Shown here: one piece after another, positions 8,536 to 18,200 of the stretch | Layout of the letters: each line of letters starts with the position of its first letter | Numbering within the stretch: the first letter of the stretch is position 1 | DNA from: CBDCDJ01 sp965215355 | GTDB lineage: Bacteria > Deinococcota > Deinococci > Deinococcales > Trueperaceae | Direction: 5' to 3' | DNA: 64,000 bases | NCBI GenBank assembly: GCA_965215355.1 | Contig: CBDCDJ010000007.1 | Span: forward strand, 248,001-312,000 | The notes under the pieces: model-generated | Told to the model about the DNA's origin: nothing | The model's database searches: none | The model's input: only the letters and a program-made list of their open reading frames with translations | Translations under genes and position numbers: made by a program

Positions 8536-10230
8536 CTACACCCTGTCCTTCGCAAAGCTCATCGTCTTCATTTCCGAAACTTCAGCCCGCTCTCGAGCGT
8601 ACTCGACCGCCGCTTGAATAAAACCCTTGAAGGGCGGGCTCGGGCGCATGAGGCGTGAGCTGAATTCGGGGTGCGACTGGACGCCTAGGAAAAAGCGGTG
8701 ATGGGGCAACTCGATGGCCTCAACCAACCCCTCGCCACGCCCGGCCATGCCCGGTGTGACGCCGGAGACGACTAGGCCCGCCGTCTTGAGCGCGTCGACG
8801 TACTCCGGGTTGACTTCGAAGCGGTGGCGGTGGCGCTCCTGCACGGTGTGGTCGCCGTTGGCGCTGAGGGTGTAGAGGTTTTCCAACAGCGTGCCTTCCA
8901 GCACCCGCATGGGCCAGTCGCCCAAACGCATGGTGCCGCCCATGCCCGCCACCTCCAACTGCTCGGGCATGAGGCCGATGACCGGGTGGGGCGTGTAGGG
9001 GTCGAACTCGGTCGAGTTGGCCCCGGCCAGGCCCGCCACGTCGCGCGCGTACTCGATGACCGCGACTTGCATCCCCAGACAAATTCCGAGGTAGGGAATG
9101 TTGCCTTCTCGAGCGTAGCGGGCGGCGCTGACCTTGCCCTCGATGCCGCGCACCCCGAAGCCGCCCGGCACCAAAATGCCGTCGAAGGTGTTCAGCAGGT
9201 CCAAGCCGTCCTCGCCGTTGGCAACGATGTCCTCGGCGTTCACCCACTCGAGCACCACCGCCGCGTCGTTGGCGATGCCCGCGTGTTTCAGGGCCTCCAT
9301 CAAACTTAAGTAAGCGTCCGGCATGGCGACGTACTTGCCGACCACGCCGATGCTCACCGTAAAGGCCGGTTGCCGCAGCACGCGCACCGCCTCTTGCCAG
9401 GCGCGCAGTTCCGGGGTGACTTTCTCCAACCCCAGTCTGCGCTCGAGAAAGCGCCCAATGCCCTGCTGCTCCAAAATTTCGGGCACGGCGTAGACGAAGT
9501 CGGCGTCAAAAGAGCTGAACACGTCGTCCGCCTCGACGTTGGTGAAGAGCGCGATTTTGCGCCGCACCTCGTCGGGGACGGGGCTTTTGGAACGGAGGAC
9601 GATGCCGTCGGGCTGAATGCCCACGCCGCGCAGCGTGGCGACCGAGTGTTGGGTTGGCTTCGTCTTGAACTCCTCGGAAGTCCCCAGGTAGGGCAGCAAG
9701 GTGACGTGGAGGTAAAGGGTGTTGTCCCGCCCGACCTCGAACCGGATTTGGCGAATGGCTTCTAAAAAAGGCAACGACTCGATGTCGCCGACCGTACCGC
9801 CGACCTCGACCAGCACGATTTCGGCGTGAACACGGCTGCCCGCCTCGTAGATGCGCCGCTTGATTTCGTCGGTGACGTGCGGGATGACCTGGACGGTCTG
9901 CGACAGGTACTCGCCGCGCCGCTCTTTTTCGATGACGGACAGATAAACCTGCCCGGTGGTGACGTTGTTCTCTCGAGACAGGTCGGTGTCCAGAAAGCGT
10001 TCATACGTGCCGACGTCGAGGTCGGTCTCGGCCCCGTCCTGGGTGACGAACACCTCGCCGTGCTCGTAAGGGCGCATGGTGCCCGCGTCGACGTTGATGT
10101 AGGGGTCGATTTTGACGGCGGTGACCCGGTAGCCTCGAGCGCGGAGCAGCGCCCCCACGGACGACGTGGCGATGCCCTTGCCGAGGCTGCTCACGACCCC
10201 CCCCGTAACGAAGATGTACTTTGTGTCCAT
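8536..10230 (-). CDS. pyrG: CTP synthase
   Basis: 564 residues from the ATG at 10230, which has AAGGAAG 5 nt upstream; the family N-terminus MDTKYIFVTGG begins there, so the open frame up to 10263 is leader. The synthetase domain carries TGGVVSSLGKGIATSS (P-loop) and DPYINVDAGTM. The glutaminase domain carries GGFGVRG, the nucleophile in GICLGMQ and the SHPEF motif near the end. It makes CTP from UTP, ATP and glutamine in the cytosol, the last step of pyrimidine synthesis. A TAGACT box is readable at 10258-10253 on the minus strand. Confidence 0.97.
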   Translation of the reverse strand: MDTKYIFVTGGVVSSLGKGIATSSVGALLRARGYRVTAVKIDPYINVDAGTMRPYEHGEVFVTQDGAETDLDVGTYERFLDTDLSRENNVTTGQVYLSVIEKERRGEYLSQTVQVIPHVTDEIKRRIYEAGSRVHAEIVLVEVGGTVGDIESLPFLEAIRQIRFEVGRDNTLYLHVTLLPYLGTSEEFKTKPTQHSVATLRGVGIQPDGIVLRSKSPVPDEVRRKIALFTNVEADDVFSSFDADFVYAVPEILEQQGIGRFLERRLGLEKVTPELRAWQEAVRVLRQPAFTVSIGVVGKYVAMPDAYLSLMEALKHAGIANDAAVVLEWVNAEDIVANGEDGLDLLNTFDGILVPGGFGVRGIEGKVSAARYAREGNIPYLGICLGMQVAVIEYARDVAGLAGANSTEFDPYTPHPVIGLMPEQLEVAGMGGTMRLGDWPMRVLEGTLLENLYTLSANGDHTVQERHRHRFEVNPEYVDALKTAGLVVSGVTPGMAGRGEGLVEAIELPHHRFFLGVQSHPEFSSRLMRPSPPFKGFIQAAVEYARERAEVSEMKTMSFAKDRV

Positions 10231-10562
10231 AGCCACTTCCTTTACGGGGTTTAAGTCTAGCACGCTTCCTATTCGGCACGTTCGGCGGCGCGACGACTCG
10301 GGAAGCGTAGCAGTTTGGTTCCCCTCTTGGGAGGAGTTAGGGAAGGTCTGTAACCACCTCTCCAGCTGGCTTGGATGCGACGCCTCTCACCCCCCTGTCA
10401 AGCGAACTGAGCAACCTCACCTGATGACTTGCCAAACCCTCACCCTTACCGTTATGGTTTCTTAGTGCGGTGCAGCCGCGCGAAAGGACTGTATTTTGAA
10501 CACTGCGGCTTTGAAAACCGAGGCTTGGAAGACCGGAGCAGCGCGCAACCGTCGTCGAGCGG
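10231..10562. other. Divergent intergenic region pyrG / gmk
   Basis: About 330 bases without a convincing gene. On the minus side a TAGACT -10-like box (10258-10253) serves pyrG. No stable RNA or repeat was recognised. Confidence 0.4.
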
Positions 10563-11204
10563 GTGCATGAACCGAACCCGGACTATGGCGTGAACCGAAA
10601 AGGCATTTTGTTTGTGATGACCGGTGCCTCCGGCGTCGGCAAGGACACCTTGCGGCAGGCGGCGCTCGCCGACGTCGACAACCTGTTTTTTTCCATCTCG
10701 GCGACGACGCGCATAAAGCGGCCCGGTGAAACGCACGGCAAACAGTATTTTTTTCACGACCGCGCGCAGTTTGAAACTTTGGCGGCGAACGGCGGCTTGT
10801 TGGAACATGCCGACTACGTCGGCGACTACTACGGCACCCCGGCGCAGCCCGTGTTGGACGCCCTCGAGCAAGGCCGGGACGTGCTCTTGGAGGTCGAACT
10901 CGTCGGCGCGCGCAAGGTCAAAGAGCGGCTGCAAGACGCGGTGATGATTTTTATCGCCCCGCCGACCCTGGTCGAGTTGGAGCGCCGTCTGCGCGGCCGC
11001 GGCACCGACTCGGAAGAAAAAGTTCAGAAACGTCTTTCGCGGGCGCGCGAAGAAATCAAGGCCATTCCCGAGTTCGACTACGTGGTGGTCAACGACCTGC
11101 TCTCGAGGGCGGCGGACACCTTTCGCAGCGTCATCTTGGCCGAGCGGGCGCGGGCCGAGCACCTGACGCCGCAAGACGTCGCGCTGTTTTTGAAAGAGCT
11201 GTAA
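10563..11204 (+). CDS. gmk: Guanylate kinase
   Basis: 213 residues with the GTG at 10563; a GTG at 10590 (VNRKGILFVMTG) would give a more usual N-terminus and is equally possible. P-loop GASGVGKDTL near residue 21, then SATTRIKRPGETHGKQYFF (GMP-binding), LLEHADYVGDYYGTP, and the lid LERRLRGRGTDSEE. It converts GMP to GDP with ATP. The P-loop has Asp in GKDT where most guanylate kinases have GKGT, a form also seen in PhnN, but the downstream GMP-site motifs are those of Gmk. Confidence 0.9.
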   Translation: MHEPNPDYGVNRKGILFVMTGASGVGKDTLRQAALADVDNLFFSISATTRIKRPGETHGKQYFFHDRAQFETLAANGGLLEHADYVGDYYGTPAQPVLDALEQGRDVLLEVELVGARKVKERLQDAVMIFIAPPTLVELERRLRGRGTDSEEKVQKRLSRAREEIKAIPEFDYVVVNDLLSRAADTFRSVILAERARAEHLTPQDVALFLKEL

Positions 11205-11691
11205 AAAGCCTGTTTCGGTACCCGAGAGAGTCGAAAGTCAAAGGGAATGCCAGGCTGTGAACGTGTCGCCAGCAATTCCAAATTTAACAAACCCTCTCTC
11301 AAACAGCGTTGAGCAGGTTAAAGCTTATCAGCACAGCAGCTAATTCCCCTCTACTTTGCTCAGAAGAGGGCTAAATATCTGGCGGGACGCTTCTAAAAAG
11401 TTGCTAAGGGAGCTTAGTTCACCAGAAACTGAAGGGTTATTCTCCGAAACAGCCTCTGTAGCTGCTCGATTGCTCGTCGCCTATCTCTTGAGAGTACCGT
11501 TCAGCACGTCATTGAAATCGAATTTGGTTAAATTTGGAACTGCTGAACGTGTCGCTCTAAGTTTGGCGAGGCGCGCTCGAGTATGGTATGCTTTTTCGGC
11601 TTACCGGCACCTGTTCTTGCTGTAAGCCTCGACCGCCCGCTCCTGTGGGGGGCGTTCAAAAGACTGAGCTACGAGCTAAAAGGAGTTTGTA
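11205..11691. other. AT-richer leader region of rpmH
   Basis: About 490 bases. The only long frame (TTG at 11356 to 11625) lacks a ribosome site and overlaps the rpmH promoter, so I do not call it. No DnaA-box cluster was seen despite the rpmH context, which often lies near the replication origin. Confidence 0.4.
11563..11592 (+). promoter_or_regulatory. rpmH promoter
   Basis: TTGGCG (11563-11568) and TATGCT (11587-11592) with an 18-nt spacer, about 100 nt before rpmH. Confidence 0.55.
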
Positions 11692-11835
11692 ATGAAACGC
11701 ACCTACCAGCCCAACAAGCGCAAGCGTGCCAAGACCCACGGCTTTCGCGCCCGCATGAAGACCTCGGCCGGCCGCAACGTTTTAAAACGTCGCCGCGCCA
11801 AAGGCCGCAAGCAACTGACCGTCTCCGACGAGTAG
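11692..11835 (+). CDS. rpmH: 50S ribosomal protein L34
   Basis: 47 codons beginning MKRTYQPNKRKRAKTHGFRA and ending with a basic VLKRRRAKGRKQL segment, the classic L34 sequence. It binds 23S rRNA in the large subunit. A good AAAAGGAG ribosome site precedes the ATG. It heads the conserved order rpmH-rnpA-yidD-yidC-jag, and its stop codon region overlaps the apparent beginning of rnpA in another frame. Confidence 0.97.
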   Translation: MKRTYQPNKRKRAKTHGFRARMKTSAGRNVLKRRRAKGRKQLTVSDE

Positions 11836-12190
11836 AGTCGCGCTCGCTTCGCTCAAGGGCGACCGCGCTTTTCAGCGCCTACGCAAAGGACGCTCCGGCC
11901 ATGCCAAGTTTCTCAGCATCCGCTATCTACCGACACGCCACGCAGAAGTGCGTGTGGGCGTCGTGGTGAGCAAAAAGGTCGGCAACGCCGTGACCCGCAA
12001 CCGGGTGCGCCGCCGTTTGCGTGAGGCTCTGAGAGCGCTGCTGAGCGAGCGTGCGTCACCGGTCACCTTTAAAGACCGGGTGTCTTGTGACCTCCTGGTC
12101 GTCACCCGCCCGGAGGCGGCCGGGGCGGACTACGCCCAACTCAAAGACGCCCTGGCGCGCGCGCTCGTCAAGAGCGGTCTGTTGACATGA
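11834..12190 (+). CDS. rnpA: Ribonuclease P protein component, start codon unclear
   Basis: The conserved RnpA body is obvious: LKGDRAFQRLRKGRSG, RVGVVVSKKVGNAVTRNRVR (the RNA-binding RNR motif) and CDLLVVTRP. It assists the RNase P RNA in tRNA 5' maturation. The coding similarity begins at about 11834-11858, yet in this frame there is no ATG, GTG, TTG or CTG between the stop at 11816-11818 and a GTG at 11948, which would remove the N-terminal substrate-binding part. The first codons overlap the rpmH stop. Options are a rare start (ACG at 11828), ribosomal frameshifting from rpmH, or a lost base. It overlaps yidD by ATGA at 12187. Confidence 0.88.
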   Translation, partial: RVALASLKGDRAFQRLRKGRSGHAKFLSIRYLPTRHAEVRVGVVVSKKVGNAVTRNRVRRRLREALRALLSERASPVTFKDRVSCDLLVVTRPEAAGADYAQLKDALARALVKSGLLT

Positions 12191-12435
12191 GACTTTCTTT
12201 GCTGCAGCGTACCGCCGTCGCCCCCATCCAGTTTTACCGGCGCTTTCTGTCGCCCCTCAAGGCGAGCCCGAGTTGCCGCTTTCAGCCGACCTGCAGCGCT
12301 TACGCCGTAGAGACGGTCAGCGTGCACGGCGTCGCCCGCGGGTTTTACCTGGCAACGCGGCGCTTGCTGAAGTGTCACCCTTTTCACCCGGGCGGTTTCG
12401 ACCCGGTGCCCCCCCAACACCCGGAGGAATCTTGA
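12187..12435 (+). CDS. yidD: Membrane protein insertion efficiency factor YidD
   Basis: 82 residues, normal size. It holds the full family signature: SPSCRFQPTCSAYAVE (three Cys) and LLKCHPFHPGGFDPVP. YidD is a small membrane-associated protein that helps YidC insert membrane proteins. The ATG overlaps the rnpA stop, and its own stop overlaps the TTG start of yidC, so translation is coupled. Confidence 0.95.
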   Translation: MRLSLLQRTAVAPIQFYRRFLSPLKASPSCRFQPTCSAYAVETVSVHGVARGFYLATRRLLKCHPFHPGGFDPVPPQHPEES

Positions 12436-13988
12436 GGCTCAAGTACCTGTTAACCGCCGTTTTGTTGCTGCTCAGCGTGGCTTGGGCTCGAGTCGACTTT
12501 GAAGCCGTACCCTTCAGCGCCGACAAGTTTGCGGGCTTTGACAGTCTGCAAACGAGTTGTGCCGCGCCCGCGGCCGCGTCGTTCTGGTGTCAGCGCTTAG
12601 ACGAAACCCTCACCCTCATCCCGACTAAGGGTTTGGACTACGTGTTCGACGAGGCGGGCGAGGTCGTCGCGCTTTTCCCCAAGCAGCAAAAGGGGCAAAA
12701 CTTCGTCACCAAAGAGGGCACCTACCGCTCGAGCTTGACCGGCGGGCGCAACGGCAACCTCGTCCCAGCAGACGCGCCTTTTCCGGCGGGTGCGGTTTTG
12801 TTGGACGGCGAATATGTCAGGCCGGCGGGCGCGACGGGCGACTGGCGCAAGGTGAACACCGACGACGGCCCTTACTACGAAGGCACCTTCAGCTACGTGC
12901 TGAACGACGTCCGCATCGACAAAACGGTCATCGTCAGGAACACCGACCACACGGCGAACATCACCGTCAAGGCAACCCGTCTGGACGAGGCGGACGGCGC
13001 GACGCTTCTCCAGTACGTGGTGCCCGGCATCGGCCAAGGCGACGCGCAGGTCGTCAAGGTGGGCCAGGGCGACTCTTTCACCCTCAACCCGGTTGCTCAG
13101 GCGGTCGCCAACCCGTCTTACATTTCCTTGCAAAACAACAATCGCAACACGGGCAACGCCATCGTGTTGGTGCCCGGCGACGTGACTGACACCGAGCTGA
13201 GCGCTCAAACCCTGCCCGGCGGCGGCGTCGCCATGCAGAAGTCGCTTGCGCCCGAGGCCGGTGCCGAGACCACGCTCGTGCTGGAAGAGTACGGCGGCCC
13301 CAACGAACTCGTGCGCTACGAGCAAGAGGGGTTTTTGGACCTGCCCGGCCTGTTCAAGCCCAACCTCCTGGGCCGTCTCTCGCTCGGCGTGCTCTGGGTG
13401 TTGCAGCAAATCTACACCGTCGTGGGCAACTGGGGTTTAGCCATCATCGTCTTAACGCTCGTCTTCCGCGCCCTCATCTGGCCGCTCATCACCACCCAGA
13501 CGAAGTCGATGTACGGGATGCAGGCGATTCAGCCCAAAATTCAAGCGCTGCAGAAAAAGTACAAAGACGACCGCGAAAAGCTCACCCAAGAAACCATGAA
13601 AATCTACAAAGAGGAGGGCGTGAACCCGGCGATGGGTTGTCTGCCCATCATTGTGCAAATGCCGCTCTTTATCATTTTGTGGCGCATCTTCGCCAACTTT
13701 GAATTCAACGCCGGCTTTTTGTGGCTGCCCGACTTAGGCCAGGCCGACCCCTACTACATCTTGCCGCTGCTTTACGTCGGGGTGATGGTCGCGCAGTCTT
13801 ACTTCATGTCGCGGGGCAACCCGCAACAGTTCAAGCAGCAGCTCGTCATGAACGTCGTGTTCGTGTTTTTGTTTCTCAGCTTTCCGGCCGGGGTCATCTT
13901 GTACTATGTGGTGTCGATGCTCGTGCAGGTGTTTCAGTACTACCTCATCCGGCGTGACACACCGGCGGTCCCCGCAAAAGCCACGTGA
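12432..13988 (+). CDS. yidC: Membrane protein insertase YidC/Oxa1
   Basis: 518 residues from the TTG at 12432, which overlaps the yidD stop and follows CGGAGGAA. A signal-anchor (LKYLLTAVLLLLSVAWA) leads into a large periplasmic beta domain (about 25-310). The conserved membrane core follows: WGLAIIVLTLVFRALIWPL, the cytoplasmic hairpin TKSMYGMQAIQPKIQALQKK, and MGCLPIIVQMPLF, then three more helices. The arginine of the substrate groove (VFRALIWPL) is present. The large periplasmic domain makes it Gram-negative-type. It inserts proteins with or without SecYEG. Confidence 0.96.
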   Translation: MRLKYLLTAVLLLLSVAWARVDFEAVPFSADKFAGFDSLQTSCAAPAAASFWCQRLDETLTLIPTKGLDYVFDEAGEVVALFPKQQKGQNFVTKEGTYRSSLTGGRNGNLVPADAPFPAGAVLLDGEYVRPAGATGDWRKVNTDDGPYYEGTFSYVLNDVRIDKTVIVRNTDHTANITVKATRLDEADGATLLQYVVPGIGQGDAQVVKVGQGDSFTLNPVAQAVANPSYISLQNNNRNTGNAIVLVPGDVTDTELSAQTLPGGGVAMQKSLAPEAGAETTLVLEEYGGPNELVRYEQEGFLDLPGLFKPNLLGRLSLGVLWVLQQIYTVVGNWGLAIIVLTLVFRALIWPLITTQTKSMYGMQAIQPKIQALQKKYKDDREKLTQETMKIYKEEGVNPAMGCLPIIVQMPLFIILWRIFANFEFNAGFLWLPDLGQADPYYILPLLYVGVMVAQSYFMSRGNPQQFKQQLVMNVVFVFLFLSFPAGVILYYVVSMLVQVFQYYLIRRDTPAVPAKAT

Positions 13989-14039
13989 CGAGGTTAAACT
14001 AAGGCGAGGACGAGTAAGAGGACGTTACTAAGGGTGGCG

Positions 14040-14624
14040 ATGGCAGACGATCTAGACAAATACTTAGAAGACTTGGGCATCAACTTAGGCGAAGACGAGG
14101 AAGTTTTGGCTCCGCCCGCAGCCGCCGAGCCGGAGCCGGTCTTGCCGCTTCCCACCGTGGTGCTGGACGACGGCCCGCCCGCGGAGCGCGCCGAGTCTTT
14201 TCTCGTCAACTTGCTCTTAAACTTCGACCCCGCCTACGCGGTCGAAATCACCTCCGACGACGGCGACGACGAACTCTACGCCGACATCTTCGGCGGCGAC
14301 CCCGGTAAAATCATCGGGCGGAGCGGGCGCACCCTGCAGGCTTTGGAGTACGTGACCAACGCGGTGCTGAACCGCCACGCGGGCGACGGCGTGCGCGTCA
14401 CCATCGACGTGGGCGGCTACAAACGCCGTCAGGACGAACGCTTGCGCGCCGCGGCGCGCCAGGCCGCCGAAGAGGTGCGCGCGACCGGCAAAGCGCAGTC
14501 CCTGAAACCCATGAGCGCCGCCGAGCGCCGCATCGTTCACATGGAGATCGCCGAGGACCCTTCGGTCAGAAGCGAGTCTTCCGGCGAGGGGCGGGACCGC
14601 CGGGTCGTCGTCCTGCCGAGTTGA
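14040..14624 (+). CDS. jag: RNA-binding protein Jag/KhpB (KH-R3H)
   Basis: About 194 residues; the ATG at 14040 is preferred, with GTG at 14034 possible. The N-terminal acidic segment is followed by a KH-II domain with GKIIGRSGRTLQALEYV, then the R3H domain with ERRIVHMEIAEDPSVRSES. The protein binds RNA and is linked to cell-division and envelope control in other bacteria. It ends the rpmH-yidC cluster, its standard place. Confidence 0.93.
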   Translation: MADDLDKYLEDLGINLGEDEEVLAPPAAAEPEPVLPLPTVVLDDGPPAERAESFLVNLLLNFDPAYAVEITSDDGDDELYADIFGGDPGKIIGRSGRTLQALEYVTNAVLNRHAGDGVRVTIDVGGYKRRQDERLRAAARQAAEEVRATGKAQSLKPMSAAERRIVHMEIAEDPSVRSESSGEGRDRRVVVLPS

Positions 14625-14898
14625 CCCGCGCGGGCAAGCGCGTCGGCTTTCGAGCGCTTCCCCACGACGCCTGCCCCATTTTTGGGTGCGTTGAGCCCCT
14701 CGACGAGAACGCCAAGACCCAGAAGCTTCGGTCCGTTTAGCTGCCTGAGTCTTAGGGCTGTTCGGAAAAGGTGTCTGCTCGAGCCCGGCCGAAGGACCTG
14801 TTTTCCAGGCACGTTTTGTCCTGAAAAAACGTTATATGGGGCACACACTTTTCCACCCAAAACGGTATAACTAGACCTGCTGTGAGGAGGTCACAGTC

Positions 14899-15009
14899 AT
14901 GATGACATGGATCAAAAACCTTTTCTCCCGCGACCGCAGGGCCTCTAAAGCCCTCAAGGCCGAGTGCGACACGCTTCGCCGCTGGTCGGAGAGAGCGACA
15001 GCCAAATAA
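14899..15009 (+). CDS. Small basic protein, 36 residues
   Basis: ATG ATG start 7 nt after a strong GAGGAGGT ribosome site; a TATAAC -10-like box lies at 14866-14871. The product (MMTWIKNLFSRDRRASKALK and so on) begins with an amphipathic, aromatic stretch and is strongly basic and helical. A good terminator follows 43 nt after the stop, so the unit reads as a complete monocistronic gene. Family unknown. It could be a small membrane-associated regulator, which is only inference. Confidence 0.5.
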   Translation: MMTWIKNLFSRDRRASKALKAECDTLRRWSERATAK

Positions 15010-15051
15010 CCTTACAAACAAGTCAGCGCTGCGCGCACAGCGTAGAAACGA

Positions 15052-15073
15052 CCCCGCCGTGACCGCGGGGTTT
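15052..15073 (+). terminator. Rho-independent terminator
   Basis: Stem CCCCGC / GCGGGG with a 7-nt loop followed by TTTCTC, downstream of the 36-codon gene. Confidence 0.6.
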
Positions 15074-15218
15074 CTCATGTTTTCGGGACAGTGGGGTTCG
15101 GGACGGTGGGGTTCGGGAGTGTGGCCTATGAGTAGACACGCGTAAGGGATGCCACGCCGTCGCGCGCAGAAATGAGTCACACTTAAACTGGTAGTCACGC
15201 CGGACGGACTGGGAGCTT

Positions 15219-18200
15219 GTGGACGCACCTCACTTAGCCACGAAACTGGACGCCTATTACCGGCAGATAAGCGATGTCATCCTGGCGCGCCAGCACCCGG
15301 TGACGGGTTTGCTGCCCGCGAGCACGGCCGTGAACGCGCACGGCGACTACCGCGACGCCTGGGTGCGCGACAACGTGTATTCCGTTTTGGCCGTGTGGGG
15401 TTTGGCGCTCGCTTACCGCGACTTAGACGACGACGGCGGGCGCGGTTTCGAACTCGAGCAGGCCGTGGTCAAACTCATGCGCGGGCTGCTGTTCGCCATG
15501 ATGCGCCAAGCCAAAAAGGTCGAGGCGTTCAAGATGACCCAGAACCCGCTCGACGCGCTCCACGCCAAATACGACACCGCCTCCGGCGACACGGTCATAG
15601 CCGACCACGCCTGGGGCCACCTGCAACTCGACGCGACCTCGCTCTACTTGCTCATGCTGGCCCAGATGACGGCCTCGGGCCTCACCATCATCTACGCGCT
15701 CGACGAGGTGAACTTCGTCCAGAACCTCGTCTTTTATATCGGCCGCGCCTACCGCACGCCGGACTACGGCATCTGGGAGCGCGGCGACAAGACCAACCAC
15801 GGCCAGCCCGAACTCAACGCCAGTTCGGTCGCGCTGGCAAAGGCGGCCTTGGAGGCCTTGGCGGGCTTCGACCTGTTCGGGGTGCGCGGCTCGCAAGCTT
15901 CGGTCATCCACGTGCTGCCCGACGAGGTGGCGCGGGCGCGCGTGACCTTAGAAGCGTTTTTGCCGCGCGAGTCGAGTTCGAAAGAAACCGACGCGGCCCT
16001 GCTGTCGGCCATCAGCTTTCCGGCCTTCGCGGTCGAGGACGAAGCGCTCATCGAGCGGACTCGAGCCACGATTTTGAGCAAGCTCGGCGGCCGCTACGGC
16101 CTGAAGCGCTTCTTAAGGGACGGCCACCAGACCGCCCTGGAGACCACCGAACGCCTCCACTACGAACCCGAAGAGCTGCAAAGGTTCGAACACGTCGAGA
16201 GCGAGTGGCCGCTGTTTTTCTGCTACCTCGTGCTGGACGGCATTTTCTTCAACCGGCCCGAGCAAGTTCAGGAGTACCGGGCCAAGCTCGAGGCGGTCGC
16301 GGTAGAGCGAGACGGCTACGCCCTGCTGCCCGAACTCTATTACGTCCCCGCCGACGTTTTAGACGCCGAGCGCGCCGCGCCGGGTTCGCAAGCGCGGCGG
16401 CCCAACGCCAACGTGCCCCTGGTGTGGGCGCAGAGTTTGTACTGGCTGGGCGAACTCTTGAGCGACAAGCTCGTCAGCGTTCACGACCTCGACCCCTTAG
16501 GCCGCCACAGCCGACTCGACAAAACCGCGCGGCCGGTCGTGCAAATCGCCCTGGTCGCCGAGGACGACCGGGTCCAGGAGGAGCTGGCCGCGCAAGGCGT
16601 CCGCACCCAGACGCCCGAGCAAATCCAGCCGGTCAAGCTCTACAGCGCCGCCGAACTCGCCGAGGCTTATTACCAGATAGGGCGCAACGACAAGCTCGGA
16701 CTGACCGGGCGGCCGGTGCGCCGCCTGCTGACCCTGTCGAGTTCGCGGGTGTTCCGTTTGGCGGGCGCGTGGGCGGTCTGCCCGCCCGCGTTTTTCGACC
16801 AGCGCGAGTTTTACCTGTCGCTCGACCCGGCTTTTTTGGTTAAACGCTTCAAGGCCGAACTCGCTTACCTGCACCGCACCTGGTCCTACGTGGGCCGCCC
16901 GACCATGACGCTCTACTTGAGCCGCACGCTGTTGGAAAACGGCGCGGCGGCGCTGTACGAACTCATGAGTGAACTGCGCAGCGGTAGGTGCGCGGGCGTG
17001 CCGGTCAAGCTCGCGCCGCTGAACTTGCTGCTGCAAACCGCCAACGTTGAACGCATCGACAACCTGCACGACTTCGCCTTTGCCGACACGGCTTCGGCCA
17101 CCGCGCAAGCGCCGCCGCGCCGCTTGGCCTTCGACCTGGGCGCGACCCGGCTGCTCAGGCCCGACGAGGAGTTGGGGCTCGAGCTGGGTGGCGGGCTGGG
17201 GCTGTTTCGTCACCGCTTGGTCACGTCGCGCAACTTGTACGAACACGTCGAAGTGCTGACCCTGTGCGCGAAACACTTCGGTCTGGACTTCGACCTCGAC
17301 CTGGAGTTCGGTGCAGACGGCGCAGAGCCCGACTCGGACCAGGAACACCCCGCCGAGGAACCGAAGAGCGACACGGTGCGTACCCTCCTGGAGGAGGTTT
17401 ACGACCTTGCCGGAGAACTTAGGTTGTGGGCCGTGGTGCGGCGGGCGGCGGGGGTGTTGCACAAGGTCGACGTGGCGCTGAGCGACAGCGTGACCGACAT
17501 CTTGGTGCGCCAAAAGACGCTCCTCATCGGCAAAGCCTACAGCGAGCGCTCGCTCATCACCAAACCTTTGCCCCAAGCGGCGCTGCTGGAAAAAATCGCC
17601 GAGTTTTGCCGCGAGGACATCCGCGACCGGGTGTTTACTCAAGAACTCATCATCTATTTGGGCCTGCTGATTCGCGCCGAACCCGAGCTGTTCCGGGGTC
17701 TGTCGTCGGTGCGGGTGGGCTACCTCGTGCTGCTGCTGGTGAGCGACCTGGCCCTGGAACTCGGGCTTACCCAGGACGAGGGCTACGAGTGCCTGATGCA
17801 GCTGCCCCCCGCCGAAGTGCAGGAGCGGCTGCGCGAGGTGCTGCTGAAGTACGGGGCCAAAGAGCAAGTCTTGAAACACCAGGAACTCATCCAGGTGCAG
17901 CGCTCGGGCGACGAACTCGTCTACACCTTAGACGCTGCTCCCCCCGCCGAGCCCGAGGGCGGTTGGTGGCGCTGGCGGCGGCGCGAGGGCATCCTGAGCC
18001 GCGTGCCCTCCGGATTTTACGAGGACGTGTGGCAGCTCATGGCCCACTGCCGCGGCCTCATCATCGGCGACAAGTTAGAGCGTCGCAACCGCCTCGTCAG
18101 CCACACGCTTTTGGCCGAAATGACGCCGGGCGAGAAAAAGTTCGCCTGGCAAGTCGAGCACTTGCTCAACAAGATCCCCTCGCCCGAGTACCGCCACCTC

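Larger units (their letters stand above)
14625..15218. other. Intergenic region jag to GH15-like gene
   Basis: About 590 bases. It contains the small gene at 14899-15009 and the terminator at 15052-15073. The stretch 14640-14860 shows nothing I can name. Confidence 0.4.

Noticed and set aside
10231..10562. Structured RNA upstream of gmk
   Set aside because: Some short stems are visible on either strand, but no match to SRP RNA, 6S, tmRNA or RNase P RNA could be made.
11356..11625. 89-codon frame upstream of rpmH
   Set aside because: TTG start without ribosome site; its 3' end covers the rpmH promoter; no recognisable protein features.
11205..11691. Possible replication origin next to rpmH
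   Set aside because: No cluster of DnaA boxes and no dnaA or dnaN in the window.
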